Source: Azospirillum sp. TSA2s (GTDB lineage: Bacteria; Pseudomonadota; Alphaproteobacteria; Azospirillales; Azospirillaceae). From it: a stretch of DNA of 64,000 nucleotides. The DNA is taken from positions 439,001 to 503,000 of the forward strand of contig NZ_CP039646.1 in NCBI RefSeq assembly GCF_004923315.1, given 5' to 3'. Below, piece by piece: positions 38,983 to 49,836 of the stretch. A program made the translations under genes and the position numbers. The notes beneath the pieces are model-generated. The model was not told the DNA's origin. It did not search any database and saw only the letters and a list, made by a program, of their open reading frames with translations. The stretch's first letter is position 1. Each line of letters starts with the position of its first letter.

Positions 38983-40178
38983 GCGCCGAACTGAACATGC
39001 CCGCCGCGCCGTCCCGCCAAGCTTCGATGGCCAAGTTCCTGAAGAGCCACATGCGCGATTACGGCATGCTGATCTCGCTGCTGGCGATCGTGGCGTTCTT
39101 CCAATACATGACCAACGGCACGCTGCTGCAGCCGCTGAACCTGACCAACCTCGTCCTGCAGAACAGTTACATCGTCATCATGGCGCTGGGCATGCTGCTG
39201 GTGATCGTCGCCGGGCACATCGACCTGTCGGTCGGGTCCATCGTCGGCTTCATCGGCGCGCTGGCCGCCATCCTGATGGTGCAGTTCCACTGGCACTTCG
39301 TCCCCACCGCCATCGTCAGCCTGATCGCGGGCGCCGCCATCGGCGCGGCACAAGGGTACTGGGTCGCCTATTTCCGCATCCCGTCCTTCATCGTGACGCT
39401 GGCCGGCATGCTGGTCTTCCGCGGCCTCAGCCTCGCGCTGCTGGCCGGCCAGTCCGTCGGTCCCTTCCCGGTGGAGTTCCAGCGCCTCAGCTCCGGCTTC
39501 ATTCCGGACATCTTCGGCACCACCGGCTTCCACACCACCACGCTGCTGCTGAGCATCGCGACGCCGGTCATCCTGATCGCCTTCAGCGTCGCCGCCCGCA
39601 TCCGCCGCCACCGCTTCGCCATCGAACAGGAACCGCTGGTCCTGTTCGTGCTGAAGAGCGCCGGGCTGTTCGCCGTGGTCTCCTATGTCGGCTGGCTGCT
39701 GGCGACCTACAAAGGGCTGCCGAACGTCCTCATCATCATGGCGCTGCTGATCGGCCTCTACGCCTTCGTCACCCGCGACACCACCATCGGCCGGCGCATC
39801 TACGCGCTGGGCGGCAACGAGAAGGCTGCTAAGCTGTCGGGCATCGATACCCGCCGCCTGTCCTTCTACACCTTCGTGAACATGGGCGTGCTGGCCGCAC
39901 TCGCCGGCCTGATCTTCGCCGCCCGCCTGAACACCGCCACGCCGAAGGCCGGCGTCTCGTTCGAGCTGGACGTGATCGCCGCCTGCTTCATCGGCGGCGC
40001 CTCGGCTTCGGGCGGCGTCGGCCGGGTGACCGGTGCGGTGATCGGCGCCTTCATCATGGGCGTGATGAACAACGGCATGTCGATCGTCGGCATCGGCATC
40101 GACTGGCAGCAGGTCATCAAGGGTCTGGTGCTGCTCGCCGCCGTCTGCTTCGACGTCTACAACAAGGGCAAGGCCTGA
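38979..40178 (+). CDS. gguB: Sugar ABC transporter permease
   Basis: A 399-residue inner-membrane permease of the MmsB/XylH/GguB type. It is longer than RbsC and contains the central cytoplasmic/hydrophobic insert ([21 protein letters not shown]). It shows [36 protein letters not shown] and [22 protein letters not shown] motifs. A single permease presumably homodimerises. Completes the ChvE-GguA-GguB importer; the dehydrogenase follows after 29 bp. Confidence 0.92.
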
Positions 40179-40207
40179 GGCTTTCGGCCCCGACCGGACT
40201 AACCGCC

Positions 40208-41146
40208 ATGACGCTCCCCACCCTCGGTCTCGTCGGCTTGGGCAAGATCGCCCGCGACCAGCACATCCCGGCCATTGCCGCCACCGGCCTGTTCGAACTC
40301 GCCGCCGTAGTCAGCCCGGACGGCGCCGGCACCGAAGGCGTGCCGACCTTCCGCTCCCAGGCGGAGATGCTGGCAGCCCTGCCCGCCCTCGACGCAGTGG
40401 CGCTCTGCACCCCGCCCGCCGTCCGCCACGGCCTGACGGTGGAGGCCCTGCGCGCCGGCAAGCATGTGCTGATCGAGAAGCCCCCCGCCGCCACCCTGTC
40501 GGAGCTTCACGATCTGGTGGCGGAGGCCGATGCCGCCCGCCGCACGCTGTTCACCGCCTGGCATTCGCAGTTCAACCCGGCGGTCGAGGAGACCCGCCGC
40601 CGGCTTGCTGATGCCGATATCCGCAGCGTCGCCATCACCTGGAAGGAGGATGTGCGGCGCTGGCATCCGGGCCAGGACTGGATCTTCGCGGCCGGCGGCT
40701 TCGGCGTCTTCGATCCCGGCATCAACGCCCTGTCGATCCTGACCGACATCCTGCCCTCCCCGGTCTTCGTCCGTTCCGCCGACCTGCATGTGCCGGCAAA
40801 CCGCGACACGCCGATCGCCGCGACGCTGGACATGAGTGCGGCACCCGGTTCCCGCATCGGCCGCGTCACCGCCGATTTCGACTTCCTCCAGCAGGGCGAG
40901 CAGACCTGGTCCATCGTCATCGACACGGCCGACGGACGCCTCGACCTCACCCATGGCGGCACCCGCCTGCTGGTGGACGGCGTCCCGGTCCTGGCCGAGC
41001 CCGACACCGAATACCAGCGCATCTATCGCCATTTCCACCGGTTGATCGGCGAAGGGGCGAGCGACGTCGATGCCCGTCCGCTGTCGCTGGTCGCCGACGC
41101 CTGCATGGTCGGGCGCTGGCACCGCACCGACTCCTTCGACTGGTAG
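40208..41146 (+). CDS. araA: D-galactose / L-arabinose 1-dehydrogenase (Gfo/Idh/MocA family)
   Basis: A 312-residue NAD(P)+-dependent dehydrogenase oxidising L-arabinose or D-galactose at C1 to the lactone. The Rossmann motif is [17 protein letters not shown]; the family Lys is in [30 protein letters not shown] and [15 protein letters not shown] carry the catalytic region and match bacterial Gal/AraA dehydrogenases. It starts the pathway that continues with the lactonase at 34003-34884 and the dehydratase at 43287-45125. The symbol follows A. brasilense usage. The weak SD suggests coupling to gguB. Confidence 0.88.
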   Translation: MTLPTLGLVGLGKIARDQHIPAIAATGLFELAAVVSPDGAGTEGVPTFRSQAEMLAALPALDAVALCTPPAVRHGLTVEALRAGKHVLIEKPPAATLSELHDLVAEADAARRTLFTAWHSQFNPAVEETRRRLADADIRSVAITWKEDVRRWHPGQDWIFAAGGFGVFDPGINALSILTDILPSPVFVRSADLHVPANRDTPIAATLDMSAAPGSRIGRVTADFDFLQQGEQTWSIVIDTADGRLDLTHGGTRLLVDGVPVLAEPDTEYQRIYRHFHRLIGEGASDVDARPLSLVADACMVGRWHRTDSFDW

Positions 41147-41187
41147 AAGGCCCCGGGAGAGGGTCCGGCAACAGGGAGGTTCCCCGC

Positions 41188-43209
41188 ATGTCCATCGCCA
41201 CCCGCGTGCAAATCGGCACCCGCATCGGCCACCGGATCACCGCCGGCAGCGCCGGAATCCTGCTGTTCCTCGCCGCCGTCGCCGGGGTGGGCATCAACGC
41301 CCTGTCGGAGACGGAAACGGTGGTGCGCCGCAACGGAGTGCTGGCGGAACAGGTGGTCGATCTCGGCCGCATGCAGACGCTGATGCTGGACATGCGCCTG
41401 AAGACCACTGCCTTCCTGCTGAACGGCCGCGACGAGGATGCCGATGCCGTCGCCTCGCTGGCGGCGGAGGCCGCCGCTCTGGTCGCCGCCGTCGACCAGC
41501 GCCTCAATGGCAGCGGCGACACCGCGGCGGTCCAGCAGATGAAGGCCCGCGTCGCCCAATATGGCGACAGCTTCGCCTCCGTCCGCGCCGCCCATGCCCA
41601 GCGCAGCGAGGCGGTGGCCGAGGTGGCGAAGTTCGGGTCGAAGCTGCAGACCATGCTCAGCACCATCCTGACCAACGCCAAGAACAGCGGCAATGTCGAC
41701 GCCCTGAACCTCGCGGCCCAGGCGGCGATGCATGTCCAGGCCGCCCGCACCGTCGCCGCCCGCTTCCAGGGGGAGGGCACGGCCGGCCTCGCCACCGCGA
41801 CGAAGACCGAGCTGAAGACCGCCGCCCAGAATGGCGACACCATGGCGAAGACGCTGACCGACCCGGCCCTGCGCGGGCTGGTCGCCGCCTTCCTGAAGAC
41901 GCTCGACGGCTATGCCGCCGGCTTCGACCGGCTGGTGGAGACGACGCAGCGCCGCGACGGGCTGGTCACCGGCACCCTCACCCCGCTCGGCACCGCCATC
42001 GGCGAGCAGGCCCGCGCCCTGACCGACCAGGGCATCGCCGACGAACAGCAGCTGCGCGCCGACACCACCGCCGACATCGCCGGCTACCGCAGTGCGATGG
42101 TGCTTGCCTCGGCCGCCGGCCTGATCCTCGGCCTTGCCGCCGCGGTGCTGATCGCCCGCAGCCTGTCGCGCCCGGTGGTCGCCATGACCGACGCCATGAC
42201 CCGGCTGGCCGGCGGCGACCGCTCCGTCGCCATTCCCGGCCTGGACCGCCGCGACGAGATCGGCGGCATGGCCAAGGCGGTGCAGGTCTTCCAGGCCGGC
42301 CTGATCGAGGCCGACCGCATGGCCGCCGACAAGGCCGCCGAGCATGAGACCCGCGTCCGCCGCGGCGAGCGCATCGACCGCCTGACCCAGGAGTTCGAGC
42401 GCATGGTGGAAAGCACGCTGGGCCGCGTCGCCAGCGCAGCCACCCAGCTGCAATCGACCGCCCACTCCATCCAGTCGACCACCGACGAGACCAGCCGGCT
42501 GGCCGGCGATGCCGTCCGCAGCTCCGGCGAGACCACCGGCAGCGTCGAGACGGTGGCCGCCGCCGCCGAGGAACTGGCCGTCTCCATCGCCGCCATCAGC
42601 CAGCATGTCGCCCACAGCGCCCAGGTGACCGAGCAGGCGGTCGGCATCGCCCGCATCACCGACGAGACGGTGCGCAGCCTGACCGGCGTCGCCCGCCAGA
42701 TCGGCGACGTGGTGCAGTTGATCGGCTCCATCGCCGCCCAGACCAACCTGCTGGCGCTGAACGCCACCATCGAGGCGGCACGGGCCGGCGAGGCGGGGCG
42801 CGGCTTCGCCGTGGTGGCGAACGAGGTCAAGAGCCTCGCCGCCCAGACGGCGAAGGCGACCGAGGAGATCGAGACCCAGATCGCCGCCGTCCAGCGCGTC
42901 AGCAGCGAGGCGGCCGGCGCCATCACCGAGATCACCAAGGTGATCGGCGAGGTCAACGAGGTCTCCACCACCATCGCCTCCGCCATCGGCGAGCAGCGGG
43001 CCGCCACCCAGGAGATCAGCGGCAGCATCCAGCTCGCCGCCCGCGGCACCCAGGATGTCCGCGACACCATCACCGGCGTGACCCACGCCTTCCAGGCCAC
43101 CAGCGACGCCTCGCGTCAGGTCAAATCCGCCGCCGACGGCCTGTCCGGCGAGGCCGACGACCTGCGCGGCTGCGTGTCGCGCTTCCTGGCCGACATGCGC
43201 GCGGCCTGA
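41188..43209 (+). CDS. Methyl-accepting chemotaxis protein
   Basis: A 673-residue chemoreceptor. TM1 is near residues 19-37, followed by a long helical periplasmic region (about 38-303, helical-bimodular-like) and TM2 about 306-326. A HAMP domain follows ([42 protein letters not shown], given here only by its range 327-370), then the signalling domain with tip [20 protein letters not shown]. No C-terminal CheR-binding pentapeptide. It is embedded in the arabinose operon between dehydrogenase and dehydratase genes, so it may sense sugar-loaded ChvE or a pathway metabolite. Confidence 0.9.
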   Translation: MSIATRVQIGTRIGHRITAGSAGILLFLAAVAGVGINALSETETVVRRNGVLAEQVVDLGRMQTLMLDMRLKTTAFLLNGRDEDADAVASLAAEAAALVAAVDQRLNGSGDTAAVQQMKARVAQYGDSFASVRAAHAQRSEAVAEVAKFGSKLQTMLSTILTNAKNSGNVDALNLAAQAAMHVQAARTVAARFQGEGTAGLATATKTELKTAAQNGDTMAKTLTDPALRGLVAAFLKTLDGYAAGFDRLVETTQRRDGLVTGTLTPLGTAIGEQARALTDQGIADEQQLRADTTADIAGYRSAMVLASAAGLILGLAAAVLIARSLSRPVVAMTDAMTRLAGGDRSVAIPGLDRRDEIGGMAKAVQVFQAGLIEADRMAADKAAEHETRVRRGERIDRLTQEFERMVESTLGRVASAATQLQSTAHSIQSTTDETSRLAGDAVRSSGETTGSVETVAAAAEELAVSIAAISQHVAHSAQVTEQAVGIARITDETVRSLTGVARQIGDVVQLIGSIAAQTNLLALNATIEAARAGEAGRGFAVVANEVKSLAAQTAKATEEIETQIAAVQRVSSEAAGAITEITKVIGEVNEVSTTIASAIGEQRAATQEISGSIQLAARGTQDVRDTITGVTHAFQATSDASRQVKSAADGLSGEADDLRGCVSRFLADMRAA

Positions 43210-43286
43210 TCCAACCCAACGGGACACAAACCCAACTCCGGCGCCCAGCCATCCGCTCCGCGCCCCAACCTGAAACCGGTGCCGAT

Positions 43287-45125
43287 ATGTCCGAGACGAA
43301 GCCCCCCTTCCCCGCCAATGCCGACGGTTCAGCCCAGGATTCAGGGCGTCGGCTGCGTTCGCGCGCGTGGTTCGACAACCCCGCCAACCCCGACATGACC
43401 GCGCTCTATCTGGAGCGGTACCTGAATTTCGGCCTGACGCGGGAGGAGTTGCAGTCCGGCGCCCCGATCATCGGCATCGCCCAGACCGGCTCCGACCTCA
43501 GCCCCTGCAACCGCCACCATCTGGTGCTGGCCGAACGCCTGCGCGAGGGCATCCGCACCGCCGGCGGCATCGCCATCGAGTTCCCCGTCCACCCGATCCA
43601 GGAAACCGGCAAGCGGCCGACCGCCTCCATCGACCGCAACCTCGCCTATCTCGGCCTCGTCGAGGTTCTGCACGGCTATCCGCTCGACGGCGTGGTGCTG
43701 ACGATCGGCTGCGACAAGACCACGCCGGCCTGCCTGATGGCGGCGGCGACCGTCAACATCCCGGCCATCGCCCTGTCGGTTGGCCCGATGCTGAACGGCT
43801 GGTTCCGCGGCGAGCGCACCGGCTCCGGCACCATCGTGTGGAAAGCGCGCCAGATGATGGCGGCCGGCGAGATCGACTATCAGGGCTTCATCGAGCTGGT
43901 GGCTTCCTCGGCCCCCTCGACCGGCTACTGCAACACCATGGGCACCGCCTCCACCATGAATTCGCTGGCGGAGGTGCTGGGCATGCAGCTCCCCGGTTCC
44001 GCCGCCATCCCCGCCCCCTACCGCGAGCGCCAGCAGGCCGCCTATGAGACCGGCAAGCGCATCGTCGAGATGGTGCGCCAGGACATCAAGCCGTCCGACA
44101 TCCTGACCCGCGACGCCTTCCTCAACGCCATCGTCGTCAACTCGGCCATCGGCGGCTCGACCAACGCGCCGATCCACATCAACGCCATCGCCAAGCACAT
44201 CGGCGTGCCGCTGACGGTGGACGACTGGCAGACCCACGGCCTTGACATCCCGCTGCTGGTCAACCTCCAGCCGGCCGGCGAATATCTGGGCGAGGACTTC
44301 CACCGCGCCGGCGGCGTCCCGGCCGTGGTCGGGCAGCTGATGACCAAGGGCCTGATCCGCGAGGACGCCCCCAACGTCAACGGCCGTACCATCGGCGAGA
44401 ACTGCCGCAACACCGAGATCCTCGACACCCGCGTCATCCATCCGATCGACGACCCGCTGAAGATCAACGCCGGCTTCGTCGTGCTGCGCGGCAACCTGTT
44501 CAACGCCGCCATCATGAAGACCAGCGTGATCTCCGACGAGTTCCGCGAGCGCTACCTGTCCAACCCGAAGGACCCGGAAGCCTTCGAGGCCAAGGTCGTC
44601 GTCTTCGATGGGCCGGAGGACTACCACCACCGCATCGACGACCCGTCGCTGGGCATCGACGCCTACACCATCCTGGTCATCCGCGGCGCCGGCCCCATCG
44701 GCTACCCCGGCGCGGCCGAGGTGGTGAACATGCGGCCCCCCGCCGACCTCATCAAGCAGGGCATCCATTCCCTGCCCTGCATCGGCGACGGCCGCCAGTC
44801 CGGCACCTCGGGCTCGCCCTCGATCCTCAACGCCGCCCCGGAAGCGGCGGCCGGCGGCAACCTCGGCATTCTGCGCACGGGCGACCGCGTGCGGATCGAC
44901 CTGCGCCGCGGCAGCGCCGACATCCTGATCTCCGAAGCCGAACTGGCCGACCGCCGCGCCGCCCTGGAGGCCGCCGGCGGCTACCCCGCCCCACCGTCGC
45001 AGACCCCGTGGCAGGAAATCCAGCGCGGCATCGTCGACCAGCTGGACGAGGGCATGGTCCTGAAGCCGGCGGTCAAGTACCAGCGCGTCGCCCAGACGAT
45101 GGGGATCCCGCGCGACAACCATTAA
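43287..45125 (+). CDS. araC: Sugar-acid dehydratase of IlvD/EDD family (L-arabonate dehydratase)
   Basis: A 612-residue Fe-S dehydratase. Cluster/Mg ligands appear in [26 protein letters not shown] and [34 protein letters not shown] is the family motif. [26 protein letters not shown] and a length of about 600 place it with L-arabonate/D-xylonate/D-galactonate dehydratases rather than IlvD. It converts L-arabonate to 2-keto-3-deoxyarabonate, used by the KDA dehydratase at 33041. Last gene of the chvE operon. Not the E. coli AraC regulator. Confidence 0.9.
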   Translation: MSETKPPFPANADGSAQDSGRRLRSRAWFDNPANPDMTALYLERYLNFGLTREELQSGAPIIGIAQTGSDLSPCNRHHLVLAERLREGIRTAGGIAIEFPVHPIQETGKRPTASIDRNLAYLGLVEVLHGYPLDGVVLTIGCDKTTPACLMAAATVNIPAIALSVGPMLNGWFRGERTGSGTIVWKARQMMAAGEIDYQGFIELVASSAPSTGYCNTMGTASTMNSLAEVLGMQLPGSAAIPAPYRERQQAAYETGKRIVEMVRQDIKPSDILTRDAFLNAIVVNSAIGGSTNAPIHINAIAKHIGVPLTVDDWQTHGLDIPLLVNLQPAGEYLGEDFHRAGGVPAVVGQLMTKGLIREDAPNVNGRTIGENCRNTEILDTRVIHPIDDPLKINAGFVVLRGNLFNAAIMKTSVISDEFRERYLSNPKDPEAFEAKVVVFDGPEDYHHRIDDPSLGIDAYTILVIRGAGPIGYPGAAEVVNMRPPADLIKQGIHSLPCIGDGRQSGTSGSPSILNAAPEAAAGGNLGILRTGDRVRIDLRRGSADILISEAELADRRAALEAAGGYPAPPSQTPWQEIQRGIVDQLDEGMVLKPAVKYQRVAQTMGIPRDNH

Positions 45126-45147
45126 AGCAGAGAGACTTTGGGCCGCA

Positions 45148-45178
45148 CGCCGCCCTCCTGCATTGCGGGAGGGCGGCG
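45148..45178 (+). terminator. Hairpin at the end of the chvE operon
   Basis: CGCCGCCCTCC (45148-45158) and GGAGGGCGGCG (45168-45178) form an 11-bp GC stem 22 bp after the dehydratase stop. The following T-tract is poor (CCTTTGGG), though CTTTTTTATTC occurs about 45 bp further on. Probably the operon end. Confidence 0.55.
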
Positions 45179-45255
45179 GTGCCTTTGGGCATGGAGGCGG
45201 TAGATCTCCGTTGGGACTCCAACACTTTTTTATTCTCCTCCTTTGCCGGGCGACC

Positions 45256-45507
45256 TCACCGCTCCAATTCGTCACCCGCCTGCGGCGGTCTGTCCGGCAC
45301 CGTGTCCAGGAAGGAGCGCAAGCCGGCACCGGTCGCGTTGCCGGCGCGGGCCTTCAGGAAGGAGGCTGCCGTTTCGACGGCGCCGACCTTCTCGGCCACG
45401 GCTGCGGCGATCCACTGGTTCAGCGACACGCCATCTTCGCGTGCCAGCCGGGCGGCGGCATCCTTGACCGATGCGGGCAGCTTCAGGGGATAGGTCGCCT
45501 TGCTCAT
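45256..45507 (-). CDS. Ribbon-helix-helix antitoxin-like protein
   Basis: An 83-residue protein. The N-terminus YPLKLPASVKDAAARLAREDGVSLNQWIAAAVAEKVG has the beta-strand/helix/helix pattern of Arc/MetJ or HicB-type RHH DNA-binding proteins. The acidic tail (FLDTVPDRPPQAGDELER) could wrap the toxin. Its ATG overlaps the stop of the PIN gene (ATGA). Predicted to bind its own promoter and neutralise the PIN ribonuclease. Confidence 0.75.
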   Translation of the reverse strand: MSKATYPLKLPASVKDAAARLAREDGVSLNQWIAAAVAEKVGAVETAASFLKARAGNATGAGLRSFLDTVPDRPPQAGDELER

Positions 45508-45929
45508 GTCGCTACTCCTCGCAGGAACTCCGCCGGCCGGAGAACCGGAATGCCAAATCGCGGTGCGGCGCCAGCGAAGTCCCGGACATTGTGGGTGACC
45601 AGCACATCCGCCCGGCCGTTGACCGCCGCCTCCAGCACCATCTCGTCGGCCGGGTCCGAGAGTTGCGGGCGCCAAGTGAAACGCACGTCCACAGGCTCCA
45701 GGACTGCGGCCAGTTCGCTCAGCAACCGATCCACGTCGGCCTCGTCCAGTCCGTGAACCTCGTGTTGTTCCGGACGCTTCAACACCGCCTCGTATTCCAG
45801 GAACAGGGCAGTCGTCACCAGTGCCCGGAGCTGTCCATCGGCAAGAAGGCTCAGCACCGCAAATGAGGCGCCCCGGCGGCTGCGCAGCCCTGCGGTCAGA
45901 ATATTGGTGTCGAGGACGGCTCTCTTCAT
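45504..45929 (-). CDS. PIN-domain toxin (VapC-like ribonuclease)
   Basis: A 141-residue PIN protein of the COG1569-like 'toxin component, PIN family' type. Acidic active-site residues are visible as Asp7 in RAVLDTNILTAG, Glu in LFLEYEAVL, and Asp residues in LSDPADEMVLEAAVNGRADVLVTHNVRDF. It would cleave RNA in a Mg2+-dependent way. It precedes the RHH gene in the transcript, opposite to the classical antitoxin-first order. Confidence 0.82.
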   Translation of the reverse strand: MKRAVLDTNILTAGLRSRRGASFAVLSLLADGQLRALVTTALFLEYEAVLKRPEQHEVHGLDEADVDRLLSELAAVLEPVDVRFTWRPQLSDPADEMVLEAAVNGRADVLVTHNVRDFAGAAPRFGIPVLRPAEFLRGVAT

Positions 45930-46073
45930 GCGAGTGATTATAGGCGCGTATATCAAGCCAAGCAAACGATGTGAGATCCTATGGGATGTCCAACCGACGG
46001 CATCGGGCGAGGGTTGGCCGGCTACGCATCCCAGCAATGCCCCACCAATCCGTGTGACTTTTCACGCGCGCCC

Positions 46074-46103
46074 TTGACGTACGCCTCGCTTTGCCCACAT
46101 AAG
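46074..46103 (+). promoter_or_regulatory. Candidate sigma-70-type promoter for RNase J
   Basis: TTGACG (46074-46079) and CATAAG (46098-46103) are separated by 18 bp, in the 327-bp gap between the PIN gene and the RNase J gene. It would give a leader of about 145 nt. The rest of the gap shows no gene. Confidence 0.4.
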
Positions 46104-46256
46104 CCCTCACGAGACATCCGAACCCCAGCCGTCCGACGGCCGCCGCCAAGGCGCCTCCGGCCGGGTCCCTCCCACCCCCGAGATCCGCATCGACGAGCGA
46201 TGCACGCCCGTCCGGCAGCGTCGAATGCCGGCTTATGTGAGACGTACGACAGAGGC

Positions 46257-47777
46257 ATGACGTTTGATTCAAAGCGGCGCCGGATGGCGCCGAACAACCG
46301 CGCACGCAACCGCAACCCGCGTCCGCGTGACGATTTCGACGGCTCCCGCCCGGCGACCATTCCGGTCCATGGCGGCGGCCCCACCGGCCCGGTTCCGGGC
46401 AAGGATGAGATCCTGTTCCTTCCGCTGGGCGGCTGTTCCCGCATCGGCATGAACATGGCGCTCTACGGCCACGCCGGCAAATGGCTGATCGTCGACGCCG
46501 GCGTCGCCTTCATGGGCGACGAGGCGCCGGGCATCGACAGCCTGATGGCCGATCCGACCTTCATCGAAGAGCGGATGCAGGACGTCGTCGGCCTCGTGGT
46601 GACCCACGCCCACGAGGACCATATCGGCGCGATCCACCATCTGTGGCCGCGCCTGCGCTGCCCGATCTATGCCAGCCCCTTCGCCTCCCACATCATCCGG
46701 GACCGGCTGAAGGAAAAGGGCGCGCACCGCGCCGCCAAGGTGCAGACCTTCGAAATCGGCGACACGCTGACCATCGGTCCCTTCCGGATCGAGACCATCG
46801 CCGTCACCCATTCGATCCCGGAGCCGATGTCGCTGGCGATCCGCACGGCGGCCGGCACGGTCCTGCACACCGGCGACTGGAAGTTCGATCCCAACCCGCT
46901 GGTCGGCCGCAGCACCGATTTCGCCGCGCTGAAGCGCCTGGGCGACGAAGGGCTGCTCGCCATGATGTGCGACAGCACCAACGCCGACGTGCCCGGTTCC
47001 ACCGGCTCCGAGGCCGACGCCCGCGCCGGCCTGATCGGCGCCTTCGCCGGCCGTTCCGGCGCCATCGCCGTGACCGGCTTCGCCTCCAACGTCGCCCGCA
47101 TGACCGCGGTGGCGGAAGCGGCGGCGGCGGTCGGGCGCAAGGTGGTGCTGGTCGGCCGCTCCATGCTGCGCATGGAAAAAGCGGCGCAGGCCTGCGGCTA
47201 CCTCGACCATGTGCCGGACTTCATGGATGTCCGCGAGGCCTCCTGGACCCCGCGCGAGAACCTCGTGTTCCTGTGCACCGGCAGCCAGGGCGAGGAGCGG
47301 GCGGCGCTGAGCCGTCTGGCCCGCAACGAGCACCGCGACCTCTGGCTGGAAGAGGGTGACACCGTCATCTTCTCCGCCCGCGCCATCCCCGGCAACGAGG
47401 AGGTGCTGGCCGACATCCACGCGCATCTGCGCGGCATGGGTGTCGAGATCGTCACCCCGGCCGATGCGCCGGTCCATGTCTCCGGCCACCCGAAGCGCGA
47501 CGACCTCGCCCGCATGTATGGTCTGGTCCGCCCCCGCTTCGCCGTGCCGGTCCATGGCACCATCGAGCATATGGAAGCCCACGCCCGCCTCGCCCGCACT
47601 TGCGGCGTCGAACGCGCCCTGGTTCCGGAGGACGGCGACATCCTGCGCATCGCCAAGGAAGGCACCCGCGTCATCGGCCGGATCGAGCCGAGGCGCCTCG
47701 CCAACACCGGCCGCGACCTGATCCCCTGGATCCCGCCGGTGGCGGTGGACGCAGAGGAAGAGCGCGTCGCGGCCTGA
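46257..47777 (+). CDS. rnj: Ribonuclease J
   Basis: A 506-residue metallo-beta-lactamase/beta-CASP ribonuclease with 5'-3' exo and endonuclease activity, cytoplasmic. Motifs: ILFLPLGGCSRIGMNMALY, zinc motif VTHAHEDHIGAIHHL, HTGDWKFDPNPL, CDSTNADVPGSTGSE, the beta-CASP segment FASNVARMTAVAEAA, and VHVSGHPKRDDLARMY. The basic low-complexity N-terminus (RRRMAPNNRARNRNPRPRDDFDG) is unusual. The C-terminal region is shorter than the 550-560 residues of most RNase J. ATG 46257 is used; a later ATG (46284) is also possible. Confidence 0.92.
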   Translation: MTFDSKRRRMAPNNRARNRNPRPRDDFDGSRPATIPVHGGGPTGPVPGKDEILFLPLGGCSRIGMNMALYGHAGKWLIVDAGVAFMGDEAPGIDSLMADPTFIEERMQDVVGLVVTHAHEDHIGAIHHLWPRLRCPIYASPFASHIIRDRLKEKGAHRAAKVQTFEIGDTLTIGPFRIETIAVTHSIPEPMSLAIRTAAGTVLHTGDWKFDPNPLVGRSTDFAALKRLGDEGLLAMMCDSTNADVPGSTGSEADARAGLIGAFAGRSGAIAVTGFASNVARMTAVAEAAAAVGRKVVLVGRSMLRMEKAAQACGYLDHVPDFMDVREASWTPRENLVFLCTGSQGEERAALSRLARNEHRDLWLEEGDTVIFSARAIPGNEEVLADIHAHLRGMGVEIVTPADAPVHVSGHPKRDDLARMYGLVRPRFAVPVHGTIEHMEAHARLARTCGVERALVPEDGDILRIAKEGTRVIGRIEPRRLANTGRDLIPWIPPVAVDAEEERVAA

Positions 47778-47809
47778 CCGCCGCCCCCGCCTCCCCTCTC
47801 CGAACGGAC

Positions 47810-47857
47810 AAAAGCGAACGGGTCCTGTGGAACACTCCACAGGACCCGTTCGCTTTT
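47810..47857. terminator. Bidirectional intrinsic terminator
   Basis: A perfect 22-bp stem with a 4-nt loop, 47810-47831 with 47836-47857. A-tract on the left and T-tract on the right let it work for both the RNase J gene (+) and the cstA gene (-), which converge here. Confidence 0.92.
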
Positions 47858-47873
47858 TACGACACTGGAACCG

Positions 47874-49679
47874 TCATTCGGCCGGAGTGGCGACCATCGG
47901 AACCTCGATGGCGCGGGCCTGCAGCAGTTCCTTCCACTTGCGGAAGGCGGCGATCAGGATGATGAAGCCCAACACCAGCATGATGATCGAGATGCCGGCG
48001 TTAAAGGGGTTGTAGCCCTTGGCGGCCTTGTTCAGATAAACGTTGGCGATCATCCAGTAGCCGGCGACGTTCACCGTCACGAACAGGTAGGCCAGCGGGA
48101 CCAGGCAGGTCAGCATGTAGATCCGCTTCTGGGCCAGCCGCAGGATGATGGTGGCGCCGATGATGAGGCCGACCGAGGCCATCAGCTGGTTCGACACGCC
48201 GAACAGGGCCCAGACCGAGTTGATGTCGCCCGACGTCAGCAGATACCCCCAGGCCACGCAGGCGATGACGCTGGCGATGATCGAACCGGGAACCCAGTCC
48301 AGCCGCTTCATCGGGGCATAGATGTCGCCCAGCAGGTCCTGGATCAGGTAACGGGCGACGCGGGTGCCGCTGTCCACGGCGGTCAGGATGAACACCGCCT
48401 CGAACATCACGACGAACTGGAAGAAGTAGGAGGCGAGGCTGTTGAACCACGGCACGCGGGTGAAGATCTCGGTCATGCCGACCGCCAGGGTCACCGCACC
48501 GCCGGTCCGGCCATAGAGGTCGAGACCGATCTCATTGCTCAGCCGCGGCAGGTCGACGACATCCATGCCCAGGGCCTTGAAGGCGGCCGGCGCGGAGTTG
48601 ATGGCGAAGTAATCGGCCGGATGCAGCGAGGTCGCGGCGATCAGCGCCATGACGCCGACCAGGCATTCCGCCAGCATGCCGCCGAAGGCCACCGGACGGA
48701 TGTCGCTCCATTTGTCGATCAGCTTGGGCGTGGTGCCCGACCCGATGAAGGCATGGAAGCCGGAGATGGCGCCGCAGGCGATGGTGATCGAGATGAAGGG
48801 CCAGACCGGGCCGTTCAGCACCGGGCCGCCGCCATGGATGAAGTCGGTCAGGGCGGGGAAGCGGATCTCCGGGTTGATGAAGACGACGCCGACGACCAGC
48901 GCGCCGAACACCCCGACCTTCATGAAGCTGGACAGGTAACCGCGCGGGGTCAGCAGCAGCCACACCGGCAGCGCCGTGGCGAAGAAGGCGTAGATTGGCA
49001 GGATGACGGCGACCGTTTCGGCATGCAGCGTCAGCCATTCGCCCAGCAGCGTGCCCTGGATGTAGGGGCCGGCGAAGACGGACGCGGCGATGGCGGCGAT
49101 GCCGACCTGGGTGGCGCCCTTGGACGAGCCGGTGATCTTCTCGTAGAGGCCCAGCGCGATGGCGATCGGGATCGTCATGAACACCGCGAAGGCGCCCCAG
49201 GCGTTGCGTTCCAGCGCATGGACGACGACCATCGACAGGCCGGCCATGGTGATGGTGATGATGAACAGCATCGCCAGACCGGTGCACCAGCCGGCCACCG
49301 GGCCAAGCTCGGCCTTGGCGACCTCGGACAGCGACTGTCCCTTGTGCTTCATCGAGGCGAACAGCACGACGGTGTCGTGCACCGCGCCACCGATCACGCA
49401 GCCGATCAGCAGCCACAGGAAGCTCGGCAGATAGCCGAACTGAGCGGCCAGAACCGGACCGACCAGCGGGCCGGCGGCGGCGATGGCGGCGAAATGCTGC
49501 CCGGCATTCACCCACTTCTTGGTGGGCACATAGTTACGGCCGTCTGCCAGCATGTGGGACGGGGTGACTTCCGAATCGTCGGCACGGAGAACCTTGCGCA
49601 CGAAGAACACGCCGTAGAAGCGGTAGCAGAGCGCAAGAATGCAGAGTGTCGCGATCACAAAGGTTAGGGCGTGATCCAT
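47874..49679 (-). CDS. cstA: CstA-family pyruvate/peptide transporter
   Basis: A 601-residue inner-membrane protein with about 16 predicted TM segments. It has the CstA N-terminus YRFYGVFFVRKVLRADDSEVTPSHMLADGRNYVPTKKWV (given by its first 50 residues), GQHFAAIAAAGPLVGPVLAAQFGY and GCVIGGAVHDTVVLFASMKHKGQSL. Family members CstA and BtsT import pyruvate (and peptides) in enterics. Monocistronic. A BtsS/BtsR-like system lies at 55046-57471 and may control it, as BtsSR controls btsT in E. coli. Confidence 0.93.
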   Translation of the reverse strand: MDHALTFVIATLCILALCYRFYGVFFVRKVLRADDSEVTPSHMLADGRNYVPTKKWVNAGQHFAAIAAAGPLVGPVLAAQFGYLPSFLWLLIGCVIGGAVHDTVVLFASMKHKGQSLSEVAKAELGPVAGWCTGLAMLFIITITMAGLSMVVVHALERNAWGAFAVFMTIPIAIALGLYEKITGSSKGATQVGIAAIAASVFAGPYIQGTLLGEWLTLHAETVAVILPIYAFFATALPVWLLLTPRGYLSSFMKVGVFGALVVGVVFINPEIRFPALTDFIHGGGPVLNGPVWPFISITIACGAISGFHAFIGSGTTPKLIDKWSDIRPVAFGGMLAECLVGVMALIAATSLHPADYFAINSAPAAFKALGMDVVDLPRLSNEIGLDLYGRTGGAVTLAVGMTEIFTRVPWFNSLASYFFQFVVMFEAVFILTAVDSGTRVARYLIQDLLGDIYAPMKRLDWVPGSIIASVIACVAWGYLLTSGDINSVWALFGVSNQLMASVGLIIGATIILRLAQKRIYMLTCLVPLAYLFVTVNVAGYWMIANVYLNKAAKGYNPFNAGISIIMLVLGFIILIAAFRKWKELLQARAIEVPMVATPAE

Positions 49680-49836
49680 GACGGCTCTCCTGAAAAGGAT
49701 ATGCCGCCGGTGTACGCCGTCCCTTTATGCCCGTGGGGTGGAATGCCGCGAGCGGCAGCCGGGAGGTGCTAAGCGGCAGCCGGCGGGGGGCGAGCGGCGG
49801 CGCTCAAGCCCCCTCCCGCGGCTCCTTTGCCGCCGC

